A stretch of 64,000 nucleotides of DNA from JAIVJZ01 sp035645695 (GCA_035645695.1 DASQMC010000030.1:92666-156665); one strand, 5' to 3'. Shown: positions 40,157-49,305, numbered from the stretch's first letter. The notes: generated by a model from the letters alone, not told the origin. A program made the numbers and translations.

Positions 40157-42635
40157 GTCTCGCTCCGTTCTCAGGCTCGCACTCTCTACTTTTGTCGCTG
40201 CCCTCGCAGCCGTTTTCTGCCACGACGGCGGACTCGCTTCGCCCGTTCAGGCTCAACCCGTGCGCGCGCCCGTCGTGAACCGCGCCGACTCTGCGCCGCC
40301 GTCGCCCGCGTCCTTACTCGGTTTCAAACCCGGCGACGACCGCACGATTGCCGACTGGCGACAGATCGTACAATACTTCACGCGCCTTGACGCGGCGAGC
40401 GAGCGCGTCGAGGTGCGCACGCTCGGCCTTACGACTCTGGGGCGGCCGCTCCTCGTCGCCTTCATCAGCGCGCCAGAGAATATACGCAATCTGGCGAAGT
40501 ACCAAGACATCCAACGCCGTCTCGCAGACCCGCGCCTCGCGCCGGGCGACGCGGAGCGCGATGCTCTGACGCGGACGGGCAAAACCGTCGTCGCCATCTC
40601 CTGCTCGATCCACTCGACCGAGATCGTCGCCTCGCAGATGTCCATGCAACTCGCCTACGAGTTGGCGTCGGCCGAAGACGCCGCGACGCGCGAGATTTTG
40701 CAGAACACCATCCTCATGCTCATACCCGCCGCCAACCCCGACGGCGTGGACATCGTCGCCGACTGGTATCGCAAAACTCTCGGCACGACCTACGAAGGCA
40801 CGGAGCCGCCGGAGCTTTACCACCACTACGCCGGGCACGACAACAACCGCGATTGGTTCATGCTCAATCTCAAGGAGACGCAGATCATCACGCGCCTCTT
40901 CTGGCGAGAGTGGTTTCCGCAAGTCGTCTACGACGTGCACCAGCAAGGCGCGACGGGGTCGCGTTTCTTCGTCCCGCCGTTCTTCGACCCGCCGAACCCG
41001 CACATCCCGCCGCTCCTGCTCCGCGAGGTCGGTCTCATCGGCCACAAGATCGCGGCGGACTTGCAGGCCGAAGGCCAGCAGGGCGTCATCACAAACGCGC
41101 TCTACGACACCTGGTGGCACGGCGGTTTTCGCACCGCGCCCTATTATCACAACTCCGTCGGCATCCTCACGGAAGCCGCGAGCGCGCGCCTGATGTCGCC
41201 CGTCGAAGTGTCGCGCGAACAACTCGGGCGCGCCACGTCGCGCGGCATGCCCTCCGCGCTACAGTCCGCGACCAACTTCCCCGACCCGTGGCCGGGCGGC
41301 ACGTGGCGCGCGCGCGACATCATGGCGATGGAGATGACGGCCTCGCGCGCCGTGCTCTCGATGGCGGCGAAATATCGCGAGCGTTACCTGCGCAACTTTT
41401 ACGACCTGGGACGCGCCGCCGCCACCGAAATAAAAGGCAGCGAGTTGCCCGCCTATTATTTGATTCCGCGCGAGCAAGGGAACGCGGAGAACATAGCCAA
41501 GATGATCGGAGCATTGATCGCGCAAGGCGTCGAGGTGAAGCGCATAGTCCGCGCGGGAGCTTATCAGGAATCGGCAGGCACGGGGGGGAGGCGCAACCCG
41601 CGCGTGATACCCGTCGGCGACTACATGGTTCCTCTGGCGCAACCCTACCGCGCCAACGTGCTCGCCCTGTTCGAGAGACAAGTCTACCCGGATCGTCGTA
41701 CCGCCGGAGGCGAGGCCGAGCGGCCTTACGACGTGGCGGGATGGACGCTGCCGATGCAGATGGGGGTTAATGTAATTCCGATCCCTCACCCCGTGGTCAA
41801 TACGGCCGACCAACGCGCGCCCGCTTACCAACCTGTGCGCGACGAAACGGAAGTGCGCCGCGATCTCGGCCTGACGTTACAGACGGGAACGGTCTCGCCC
41901 ATCAAGAACCCGCTCACGCGCCCCGTGCGGCTCGCGCTCTACAAGAGTTGGACGGGTTCGATGGACGAGGGCTGGACGCGCTACGTCTTCGACACGTTCA
42001 ACGTCCCGTTTCAAACATTGCTCGACCGCGAAGTGCGCGCAGGAAATTTGCGCGCGAAACACGACGTGATCGTGCTGCCCTCGATGCGCCTGCGCGAGAT
42101 CGTGGAGGGACGAAGCAAGGCCACCGCGCCCGTGGAATTTACGGGCGGCATCACGGAGGCGGGCGTGGATAATTTGCGCCGCTTCGTCGAAGACGGCGGC
42201 ACGCTCGTCTGCTTCGACGCGGCCTCGGAACTGGCCGTCAAGCATTTCAAATTGCCGCTCCGAAACGTACTGGAAAACGTGAAGACTTCCGAATTCTATG
42301 GCCCCGGCTCGATCCTGCGGCTCGAAGTTGACGCCGCGCACCCGCTCGCGCGCGGCTTCGGACAAAACGTGGACGCCTACTTCATCAACAGTTCCGCCTT
42401 CGAGTTGACGGAGGGCGCAAGTGATCGCGTTCGCGTCGTCGCGCGCTACGCGGAGCGAGACGTGCTGCGCTCCGGCTGGCTGCTCGGCGAGCGGTTGATT
42501 GCGGGCAAAGTCGCGCTCGCGGAGGTAACGCTAGGTCGCGGGCGCGTCGTTCTCTTCGCCTTCCGCCCCCAACACCGCGCCCAGACGTGGGGCACGTTCC
42601 CCTTCATCTGGAACGCCATTGAAGACAAACGATGA
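40155..42635 (+). CDS. Secreted M14-family zinc carboxypeptidase
   Basis: This large (826 aa) metallopeptidase has a signal peptide (MSRSVLRLALSTFVAALAAVFC). The M14 zinc ligands are visible as HSTE (His153, Glu156, HxxE) and a later His in YDVHQQG. The substrate-pocket pattern NNRDWFMLNLKETQ is typical, and the candidate catalytic Glu lies in GILTEAAS. A long C-terminal extension (about 450-826) has beta-rich segments and a late Gly/Val-rich strand (GRGRVVLFAFRPQHRAQTWGTFPF). It probably digests periplasmic or secreted peptides. The stop codon TGA is part of the first repeat unit downstream (AAACGATGA). Confidence 0.85.
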   Translation: MSRSVLRLALSTFVAALAAVFCHDGGLASPVQAQPVRAPVVNRADSAPPSPASLLGFKPGDDRTIADWRQIVQYFTRLDAASERVEVRTLGLTTLGRPLLVAFISAPENIRNLAKYQDIQRRLADPRLAPGDAERDALTRTGKTVVAISCSIHSTEIVASQMSMQLAYELASAEDAATREILQNTILMLIPAANPDGVDIVADWYRKTLGTTYEGTEPPELYHHYAGHDNNRDWFMLNLKETQIITRLFWREWFPQVVYDVHQQGATGSRFFVPPFFDPPNPHIPPLLLREVGLIGHKIAADLQAEGQQGVITNALYDTWWHGGFRTAPYYHNSVGILTEAASARLMSPVEVSREQLGRATSRGMPSALQSATNFPDPWPGGTWRARDIMAMEMTASRAVLSMAAKYRERYLRNFYDLGRAAATEIKGSELPAYYLIPREQGNAENIAKMIGALIAQGVEVKRIVRAGAYQESAGTGGRRNPRVIPVGDYMVPLAQPYRANVLALFERQVYPDRRTAGGEAERPYDVAGWTLPMQMGVNVIPIPHPVVNTADQRAPAYQPVRDETEVRRDLGLTLQTGTVSPIKNPLTRPVRLALYKSWTGSMDEGWTRYVFDTFNVPFQTLLDREVRAGNLRAKHDVIVLPSMRLREIVEGRSKATAPVEFTGGITEAGVDNLRRFVEDGGTLVCFDAASELAVKHFKLPLRNVLENVKTSEFYGPGSILRLEVDAAHPLARGFGQNVDAYFINSSAFELTEGASDRVRVVARYAERDVLRSGWLLGERLIAGKVALAEVTLGRGRVVLFAFRPQHRAQTWGTFPFIWNAIEDKR

Positions 42636-42784
42636 AGTATGAACGATGAACGATGAAGTGATAAGGATTGATTCATTTCTTCATTGATTCATTGATTCAT
42701 CGGTTCATTGATTCAATGAAGAAATGGATCAATGAATCAATCTTTCTTCCGTTCATCGTTCCGCGTTCATCGTTCATCGTTTAA
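42633..42784. repeat. Double nested inverted repeat
   Basis: The outer arms carry AACGATGAA units (42629-42660 and 42749-42781). The inner arms carry CATTGATT units (about 42666-42700 and 42710-42742). Octamer units replace heptamers in the inner part. The element starts at the peptidase stop codon and ends 100 bp before the next gene. Confidence 0.85.
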
Positions 42785-42821
42785 TTTCCGGGCATCTATC
42801 GGGCATTATGCGCATCAAAGG

Positions 42822-42851
42822 TTAGTCCGCACCTCGTGGTCGCTGTATAAT
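42822..42851 (+). promoter_or_regulatory. Putative sigma-70 promoter of the VWFA gene
   Basis: A perfect TATAAT at 42846-42851 is preceded by a weak -35-like TTAGTC about 18 bp upstream. The start codon of the VWFA gene is 35 bp downstream, with AAGGAG at 42869-42874. Confidence 0.55.
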
Positions 42852-42885
42852 GGTTTCACTTAAGTTCTAAGGAGTTGAAAAGGCC

Positions 42886-44256
42886 ATGAGAAAGTTCGCC
42901 GCCTGTCTCGCGCTCCTCTCCCTGTTCGCAATTCCCTTTTCTCAAACGCGCGCACAGTCGCGCCCGCGCCGCGTGGGGCAATCGTCCGCGGGCGGCACTA
43001 CCTCCGCCACCACGACGACCGCGCCCCGAACCGCCCCACAGCCGACGCGCGACGCGAACACGCCGCGACGCGCGCCCACGCTCGGCGGCGCGATTGACCC
43101 GAACGCGGGGCAACGCACGAAGACGAATGATGCGCCCGCGGCCGATTCGATTGAGGTTGACGAGAACGAAGTGGTGCGCGTCAACACGTCGCTCGTGACG
43201 ATCCCGGTGAGCGTGATGGACAGGGTGGGCAAGTACGTGCCGAGCATCCGGCAGGATGAGTTTCGCATCTGGGAGGACGGCGTCGAACAAAAGATCGCCT
43301 ATTTCGCCACGGTCGAAAAACCGTTCACCGTCGCGCTCGTCATCGACACGTCAGGCTCGACACGCACCCGGCTCACAGAGATTCAGGATGCCGCCATCTC
43401 CTTCGTCAACCAACTGCGACCCGAAGACCGCGTGCTCGTCGTTTCTTTCGACGATCAGGTGCGCGTGCTCTCGGAGGCGACGAGCGACCGCGCACGCCTG
43501 CGCGACGCCATCCGCCGCGTGCGCCCCGGCGAAGGCACGAAACTCTACGACGCCGTCGATTTCATCATCAACGAACGCTTCAACCGCATAGACGGGCGCA
43601 AGGCCATGCTGCTCTTCACGGACGGCGTCGATACCACCAGCCGCCGCGCCAGCTACCAGTCCAACGCGCGCGACGCCGAAGAACTCGACGCGCTCATCTA
43701 TCCCGTTCAGTACGACACCTACGATTCGAACACGGCATCGCGCGGAGGCGGTGGGGGCGGCGGCATCTACGGCGGCGGGATACCACGACGCAGGACGGGC
43801 GGCATCGGAACTATCCTCGGAGACATCCTCTCCGGCGGAACGATCTCCATCGGCGGGAGCGGACGCGGCGGGGGCGGCGGCGCGAACTGCAAGGGCTGCA
43901 CGCGCGAAGAGTACGAACGCGGCGACGCTTACCTGCGCGACATGGCGCGTCTCTCGGGTGCGCGCGTTTACCGCGCCGACACCACGCGCGACATCGAATC
44001 CGCGTTCACACTCGTCGCCGAAGAACTGCGCCGCCAGTACAGTCTCGGCTACTACCCGAAACAGCAGGGGCAGGCAGGCCAGCGCCGTCAAATCAAAGTT
44101 CGCGTCACGCGACCTGACCTCGCCGTCCGCGCGCGCGACAGCTACATCTACAACCCGTCGGGCGCGAACAACAACAACAACGCGGCCAATACCTCGACGA
44201 ACGACCGCACGCGTTCGCAGCCCGTCCTGCGCAGGTTGCCTCTCGCCGGTAAATAA
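42886..44256 (+). CDS. Secreted VWFA-related protein (acidobacterial domain)
   Basis: This 456-residue protein has a signal peptide (MRKFAACLALLSLFAIPFSQTRAQ) and a Pro/Thr-rich linker. A von Willebrand factor type A domain follows with the MIDAS-like ALVIDTSGSTRTR and EFRIWEDGVEQKIAYFATVEKP, then ALLFTDGVDTTSRRASY. Such VWFA-related proteins are very numerous in Acidobacteria. An extra Gly-rich segment (GGGGGIYGGGIPRR, GGSGRGGGGGA) is inserted in the VWA domain at about 290-325, followed by CKGC. A second copy without this insertion occurs at 53798. It is followed by a repeat hairpin. The function is unknown. Confidence 0.85.
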   Translation: MRKFAACLALLSLFAIPFSQTRAQSRPRRVGQSSAGGTTSATTTTAPRTAPQPTRDANTPRRAPTLGGAIDPNAGQRTKTNDAPAADSIEVDENEVVRVNTSLVTIPVSVMDRVGKYVPSIRQDEFRIWEDGVEQKIAYFATVEKPFTVALVIDTSGSTRTRLTEIQDAAISFVNQLRPEDRVLVVSFDDQVRVLSEATSDRARLRDAIRRVRPGEGTKLYDAVDFIINERFNRIDGRKAMLLFTDGVDTTSRRASYQSNARDAEELDALIYPVQYDTYDSNTASRGGGGGGGIYGGGIPRRRTGGIGTILGDILSGGTISIGGSGRGGGGGANCKGCTREEYERGDAYLRDMARLSGARVYRADTTRDIESAFTLVAEELRRQYSLGYYPKQQGQAGQRRQIKVRVTRPDLAVRARDSYIYNPSGANNNNNAANTSTNDRTRSQPVLRRLPLAGK

Positions 44257-44273
44257 GCGTTAGACACAGAGGA

Positions 44274-44413
44274 AAACGATGAAGTAGGAACGATGAACGA
44301 TGAACTAAAGAAAGATTGATACATCGGTTCATTGGTTCATTTCTTCATTGAATCAATGAACCGATGTATCAATGAATCAATCCTTTCAGTTCATCGTTCC
44401 TACTTTATCGTTT
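44274..44413. repeat. Heptamer/octamer inverted-repeat hairpin
   Basis: Outer arms: AACGATG-AAGTAGG-AACGATG at 44275-44306 and complementary at 44389-44413. Inner arms: ATTGATACATCGGTTCATTGG and its mirror around 44316-44384. The ending lies at the stop of the following minus-strand gene. Confidence 0.85.
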
Positions 44414-45313
44414 CTACTTTACTTTTCCGTGTCCGCTTTCGGCGGATGTCTCCTGCAAAGCCTTCTTCAACGCCTTCTCCTGCATGACGACGTGGCTCGC
44501 CCCGACGACCGCGAACACGCGCCCGCCTTTGCCGCGCACCTCGTCGGCGAGCAATTTCACGATGTACCTGTCGCGGTACTGGCTCGACGCGTAGGCCACG
44601 TCGTTCGTGTAGAGGCCGAGGTCGGGGTTCGGGTCGAAGTGCGTGCTCTTGACCGTGCGCCAATCGGCGACGGAGGGCAACAGGCGCCTCACACTCGCCT
44701 CAAATTCCGCCACCGTCTTTGGCAAACCTTCAAAGCCCGGCGCTTTCGCCGTGGCGTCGAGGGCTTGTTGCACGAGTTCGTCGGCCGGGCGCGGGCTGGT
44801 CTTCTTGTTGTTCTCCGACACGCGCCGCAGGATGTAGAACATCATCACTTGTTCGGTCGTCCAGCGTTTCGTGCCGAGCAGGTAGCGAATCTCCTGCATG
44901 CGCGGCGGGTCTAGACTTTTGATGGGGACGTTGTGCCTGGCGGCAAGGAAACTGACCAGCCCCGGCTCGCCGTAGCGCGTGACGGCAAGTTCGCGCGTCA
45001 CTTCGACGGGCGGCGTCTGGCTCTCGTTGAGCACGACCGTCGGTCGAAACTCCACGAAGCGCCGTTCGATCTCGGCGATCTGCGGGTCTTCCACACGGTA
45101 GACGTGCCCCGCGCCGAAGTATAGAAGCTCGCCCGCCCCGGATTTCAGTTGGAGCACATAAGGCCGCCCGTGCCTGATCCGGCCGTACTCTTTGTACGTC
45201 ATGATCTCCGGCTCTTGATCGGCCTCTCGATTAACTTGACCGGAAACCGGAAGCGACGCGGCGGTCGAAGACAGGATGACGGCGAAGATGAATTTCGGGA
45301 TCAAATTTCTCAT
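44414..45313 (-). CDS. Secreted TraB/GumN-like protein
   Basis: This 299-residue protein has a signal peptide (MRNLIPKFIFAVILSSTAASLPVSGQ). The segments GAGELLYFGAGHVYRVEDPQIAEIERRFVEFRPTVVLNE and VFAVVGASHVVMQEKALKKAL are reminiscent of the TraB/PrgY/GumN and ChaN-like family (Ser/His containing, EreA-like fold). The assignment is moderate. It is convergent with the VWFA gene across the repeat hairpin. No operon partner is evident. Confidence 0.55.
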   Translation of the reverse strand: MRNLIPKFIFAVILSSTAASLPVSGQVNREADQEPEIMTYKEYGRIRHGRPYVLQLKSGAGELLYFGAGHVYRVEDPQIAEIERRFVEFRPTVVLNESQTPPVEVTRELAVTRYGEPGLVSFLAARHNVPIKSLDPPRMQEIRYLLGTKRWTTEQVMMFYILRRVSENNKKTSPRPADELVQQALDATAKAPGFEGLPKTVAEFEASVRRLLPSVADWRTVKSTHFDPNPDLGLYTNDVAYASSQYRDRYIVKLLADEVRGKGGRVFAVVGASHVVMQEKALKKALQETSAESGHGKVK

Positions 45314-45477
45314 AGCTCCGCTTCCCTTTAACTCGAAAATCGCAGAACGATTCCTAGTACGCCGGGAAGCGGCGCGGGGTTCGCCGTAACTTCGCTGCCG
45401 GTGAATTTACGTCGCCTTCTTAAGTGTCGACTCTTTAACGTCGGCTCTTTAACGTCGGATCGCGCGGCGCGCTCGTC

Positions 45478-46773
45478 TCATGCCACCGTGCCGTCTTTCA
45501 CGGTCGCGTTCTTCGGGACGATGATGATGCCTTCGCGGATGTAGTAGCCCGCCGCTTCGTTGTCGAAGTGTTTGACGCCCGCTTCGTTCGTGAGGCGGAC
45601 GTTCGCGCCGATGCGCGCGTTCTTGTCGATGATGGCGTGGCGGATGACGGTGTCGCGGCCGATGCCGATGAGCGGGCGACTGCTGGCGGCGTCGGCGCGT
45701 AGTTCCTCGATTGACTGGTAGTAGTCCGCGCCCATCAGGTAAGTGTCTTCGATGCGCGCGCCCGGTTCGATGCGCGCCCGCAGGCCGACGACCGAGCGCG
45801 CAAGCCGCGCGCGGTTGATGATGCTGCCGTCGCCGATAATCGAATCGACGATCTCGCAGTGGTGAACTTTCGACGGCGGAAGATAACGCGGGCGCGTGTA
45901 GATGGGCGCTTCCGTGTCGAAGAAATTGAACTTCGGAAGGAGCGAGGTCATGTCGAGATTCGCACCGTGGAAAGCCGAGATCGTTCCGATGTCTTCCCAG
46001 TAGTCGTCAAAGAGATACGACTGCACGTTGTAGTCCTTGATGGCGGCCGGGATGATCTCGCGCCCGAAATCCACCCACGCGGGATTTTCCGCGAGCAGTT
46101 GGCGCAGGCGCTCATAGTTGAAGACGTAGATGCCCATTGAGGCGAGAAACGGGCGGCGCGCCGCCTCTTCCGCCGAGAGGCCGAAGGCTGTCGTGTCCAC
46201 GCGCATCTCTTCGAGGGCTTCGCCTTTCGGCTTCTCGCGAAACTCAAGTATGCGCCCCGTCGGGTCGGCCTTGAGCAAGCCGAACTCTTCGGCCGCCTCG
46301 CGCACGAACGGCACGACCGAGACGGTCACATCGGCTCGCGTCTCGTAGTGGCGCGCGAGAAACTTGCGATAGTCCATCCGGTAGAGATGATCGCCGGAGA
46401 GAATGAGAAGCGTGTCGATGCCCCAATCGTGGATGTGCGGCAGCACCTGCCTGACGGCATCGGCCGTCCCCTGAAACCACTGCGGGCTGTCGGGCGTCTG
46501 CTCGGCGGCGAGGATTTCGACGAAACCGTCGGAGAAGCCGCTGAAGCGATAGGTGCGCGAGATGTGCCGGTTGAGCGATGCGGAGTTGTACTGCGTGAGC
46601 ACGAAGATCTGCGTGATATCCGAGTTGATGCAGTTCGAGATCGGGATGTCAACGAGACGGTACTTGCCGCCGAGCGGGACGGCTGGCTTGGAACGTTGGT
46701 GCGTCAGAGGGAACAGGCGCGTGCCAGCACCGCCGCCGAGGACGACCGCCAACACCTTATGTCCTAAAGGCAT
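45478..46773 (-). CDS. glgC: Glucose-1-phosphate adenylyltransferase
   Basis: This enzyme makes ADP-glucose for glycogen. The nucleotidyl-transferase signature is VVLGGGAGTRLFPLTHQRSKPAVPLGGKYRLVDIPISNCINS, with later ILSGDHLYRMDYRKFL and DYWEDIGTISAFHGANLDM. The C-terminal part carries the left-handed beta-helix, with repeats such as IVDSIIGDGSIINRARLARSVVGLRARIEPGARIEDTYLMGADYYQ. The 431-aa length is typical. The ATG at 46773 has a weak site GGTGAAATTTCG; a longer frame to 46824 has none. The gene stands alone between non-coding gaps. Confidence 0.93.
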   Translation of the reverse strand: MPLGHKVLAVVLGGGAGTRLFPLTHQRSKPAVPLGGKYRLVDIPISNCINSDITQIFVLTQYNSASLNRHISRTYRFSGFSDGFVEILAAEQTPDSPQWFQGTADAVRQVLPHIHDWGIDTLLILSGDHLYRMDYRKFLARHYETRADVTVSVVPFVREAAEEFGLLKADPTGRILEFREKPKGEALEEMRVDTTAFGLSAEEAARRPFLASMGIYVFNYERLRQLLAENPAWVDFGREIIPAAIKDYNVQSYLFDDYWEDIGTISAFHGANLDMTSLLPKFNFFDTEAPIYTRPRYLPPSKVHHCEIVDSIIGDGSIINRARLARSVVGLRARIEPGARIEDTYLMGADYYQSIEELRADAASSRPLIGIGRDTVIRHAIIDKNARIGANVRLTNEAGVKHFDNEAAGYYIREGIIIVPKNATVKDGTVA

Positions 46774-46954
46774 CGAAATTTCACCGTTGGTCGAAACTTT
46801 GCAGAGCTTGTAGGCGTCCAGCATAGACGCAAAGCGACGCGTGTTTCAAGACGGCAGGTTCTCGAATCGCTCAAACCGTCGCCCCGCGAGCCGGAAAAGA
46901 TTCGCGCCGCGCTCGACCCGCCGCCGTTAGTTTGTCGCAATAACAACCGGCCGC

Positions 46955-47854
46955 TCAATATCCGCCGTTGCCCCCGGCGGCGACCCGCGCACCCGAAGCC
47001 TCCTGCGCGATTTTCACGCCGACGCTTGCGCCGAGCCTCGTCGCGCCCGCCTCGACCATCGCCCGCGCATCGCCGAGACCTTTCACGCCGCCCGCCGCCT
47101 TCACGCCCATCTCCTGCCCGACCGTGCGCCGCATCAACGCCACGTCGGCCACGGTCGCCCCGCCTTTAGCGAAGCCCGTCGAAGTTTTGACGAAGTCCGC
47201 CCCGGCGCGTTTCGCCGCCTGACATGCGCGCACCTTCTCGTCGTCCGTCAGTAGGGCGGCCTCGATGATCACCTTCACCAGCACGCCCTGTTCGTGCGCC
47301 GCCTCCGCGACCTGCCTGATGTCATACTCCACGGCGCAATCGTCGCCGCTCTTCAACGCGCCGATGTTGATCACCATGTCCACCTCGCGCGCGCCGTCGA
47401 AGATCGCGCGTCTCGTCTCATAAGCCTTCACGTCCGAGAGCGTCGCGCCGAGCGGAAACCCTATGACCGTGCACACAGCCACGCCCGTCCCGCGCAAATG
47501 ACAGGCCGAAGCGCGCACCCACGTCGGGTTCACGCACACGCTCGCGAAATGAAACTGCGCCGCCTCGCCGCACAACCGTTCGATGTCGGTCTCGCTCGCC
47601 TCCGGCTTCAACAACGTGTGATCCACGAGGCTCGCCCAGTCGCGCGCCGAAGCCGTCTCGCCCAGCACCAACCCGATGCGCGATGCGCCCGCGTCCACCA
47701 CGCGCTGCATACGCTCGGGGCAACGGTTGAAACACGCCGAACCGCACCCGCACAGCGCCGCCTGCTCCTCGGCATCCCCGTTCAGCCGCGCCACGATGAC
47801 ATCCGTGATCTGCTCGACGAGGTGCTCCAAATCTCCGTTGTTTGAATATGCCAT
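46955..47854 (-). CDS. deoC: Deoxyribose-phosphate aldolase with targeting-peptide-like extension
   Basis: DeoC splits 2-deoxyribose 5-phosphate into glyceraldehyde 3-phosphate and acetaldehyde. The aldolase domain (about 72-299) has SLVDHTLLKPEAS, IGFPLGATLSDVKAYE, DMVINIGALKSGDD and the Schiff-base region DFVKTSTGFAKGG (Lys223). An N-terminal extension of about 70 residues is not part of the standard enzyme. It has an amphipathic helix (LEHLVEQITDVIVARL, 9-24) and four cysteines (CGCGSACFNRC, Cys35, 37, 41 and 45). Such helices target enzymes to bacterial microcompartments; see the findings. Confidence 0.93.
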   Translation of the reverse strand: MAYSNNGDLEHLVEQITDVIVARLNGDAEEQAALCGCGSACFNRCPERMQRVVDAGASRIGLVLGETASARDWASLVDHTLLKPEASETDIERLCGEAAQFHFASVCVNPTWVRASACHLRGTGVAVCTVIGFPLGATLSDVKAYETRRAIFDGAREVDMVINIGALKSGDDCAVEYDIRQVAEAAHEQGVLVKVIIEAALLTDDEKVRACQAAKRAGADFVKTSTGFAKGGATVADVALMRRTVGQEMGVKAAGGVKGLGDARAMVEAGATRLGASVGVKIAQEASGARVAAGGNGGY

Positions 47855-47889
47855 AGAATACCGCTCCGTTATTATTTACTGTAAATAAG

Positions 47890-49035
47890 TTAAAACTCGA
47901 TCACATTACCGTTTCGAGTTTCTACTGTCAGTACTCCCTGCTTATTCATCCCCAGCAAAATTTTCCTCACAAAACCCTGAACCGCACTGGCGCTGCCGTG
48001 TAAATCAATCCAAACATTGTGAGATTCAAAAAATCTTGGGGCTTGGAATCTCTGCGCATCATCTTCGTTCTTACATACTCTGGTAGGAAGTTTGTCGGGG
48101 GAGAGTCCATCGCTAAGTGCCCTTCTTACAACTTGTGCGAACATTTCCCGCCAAGTCGCTACGTTAATAGGATTTTCTTCATCATCAGCCCAAATTAATC
48201 TACTAGGTTTATCTTCACTTTGCTTACGCCTAGCTTGCGGCTGAATCTGCCCTCCAATGACAGGAGAAACAAATATGTCCGTCATGTAGTCACCGAGTTC
48301 TGGGGGCGGAATAAGCCTTTCTCTTTCAAGCACAATCTCACCTGCTATTCTGTAAGGTCTCAGCCGGAAGCATGAAACATCAATATTATGCTCGCGTAGC
48401 CAAGCGCAAGCTGAAATAACATCGGCCTCATAATCCGCTGCAACTAAATAAATCTTTTGCTTTTCCTTTGGGTCTATGATGCCCTCCAAATCTTCCTCGC
48501 TTAACTCTTCTTCTTCGTCAGCTAAATGCTCACACAGTTTCCCAATCGCCACCTGCCTATACTCTTCGATAAATACTGGATATATTTCATTTAGGTGCGC
48601 TGTTTCTCTCTCAAAATGGATACTTAGTAGATACCTAGCGTATGTTTCGATGATGGCATCAACTGTCATTTTTCTGCTCGCGGCAGCGTATCGGATTGCC
48701 TGAAACTCTATCCCTTCCACCCGATTACGCTCATCTGCGGCGTCTCGTTTAACTTCGATAACGATAAGGCTCCCATCACGGTGTATACCGAGAAGGTCTG
48801 CGCGTTTTCTGGTAGATGTCGTTGGTTGTCTTGAAATGATAAGCAGATCAGTGTTTTCCGGGTCGGATTGATCGAAATCGCCAAAATTGAGTAAACCGGG
48901 ATATTGAACTAAAAAACTCTCTAAATCTTTCTCCTTACCAGATGCGTTATTTATCAAAACATCTCTAAAACGGGTATGCTTAATTTCTTCTTGTATGGTA
49001 ATTCCTGTTGACGTGCTCACCTTAAAAAGCTGCAT
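47890..49035 (-). CDS. PD-(D/E)XK nuclease (DUF91/NucS-like), A+T-rich
   Basis: This 381-residue protein has a PD-(D/E)XK nuclease core: PTTSTRKRADLLGIHRDGSLIVIEVKRDAADERNRVEGIEFQAIRYAA, where Asp, Glu and Lys (EVK) are candidate metal ligands. The motif resembles DUF91 (NucS) and restriction-like nucleases. The N-terminal HTRFRDVLINNASGKEKDLESFLVQYPGLLNF is also family-like. The gene has many A/T-ending codons and is visibly lower in G+C than its surroundings. This suggests acquisition between deoC and the following genes. It may serve DNA defence. The exact subgroup is uncertain. Confidence 0.75.
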   Translation of the reverse strand: MQLFKVSTSTGITIQEEIKHTRFRDVLINNASGKEKDLESFLVQYPGLLNFGDFDQSDPENTDLLIISRQPTTSTRKRADLLGIHRDGSLIVIEVKRDAADERNRVEGIEFQAIRYAAASRKMTVDAIIETYARYLLSIHFERETAHLNEIYPVFIEEYRQVAIGKLCEHLADEEEELSEEDLEGIIDPKEKQKIYLVAADYEADVISACAWLREHNIDVSCFRLRPYRIAGEIVLERERLIPPPELGDYMTDIFVSPVIGGQIQPQARRKQSEDKPSRLIWADDEENPINVATWREMFAQVVRRALSDGLSPDKLPTRVCKNEDDAQRFQAPRFFESHNVWIDLHGSASAVQGFVRKILLGMNKQGVLTVETRNGNVIEF

Positions 49036-49080
49036 TATCCTTAAACCTCGATACGAATAATTAAAGAAATAACGAAAGCC

Positions 49081-49281
49081 TCAAATACAGCAGTTTGGTT
49101 CAGGCACGGGATTGCCAAACTCTGCTGCCGTATCTATCCATAGTTGGATCGCTTCGTTAGCGCTTGCTAGTGCAGCAGCATGACTATCGCCATGAGCCAT
49201 GCAGCCGGGTAGCTCGGGAACCTCGGCGATGAAAACCTGATCGTCGTTGCTCCAGTAGATAATGATTTTGTACTTGTGCAT
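49081..49281 (-). CDS. hicB: HicB-type antitoxin-like protein
   Basis: This 66-residue HicB-like protein has the N-terminal pattern KYKIIIYWSNDDQVFIAEVPELPGCMAHGDSHAAALASANEAIQLWIDTAAEFGNPVPEP. This is the partial RNase H-like fold that binds HicA. No HicA-like gene is adjacent, so it may be orphaned or regulate on its own. It has lower G+C than its neighbours and lies just downstream of the nuclease gene on the same strand. Confidence 0.8.
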   Translation of the reverse strand: MHKYKIIIYWSNDDQVFIAEVPELPGCMAHGDSHAAALASANEAIQLWIDTAAEFGNPVPEPNCCI

Positions 49282-49305
49282 TACGAGCCGCCGACAGTCG
49301 CTTCG

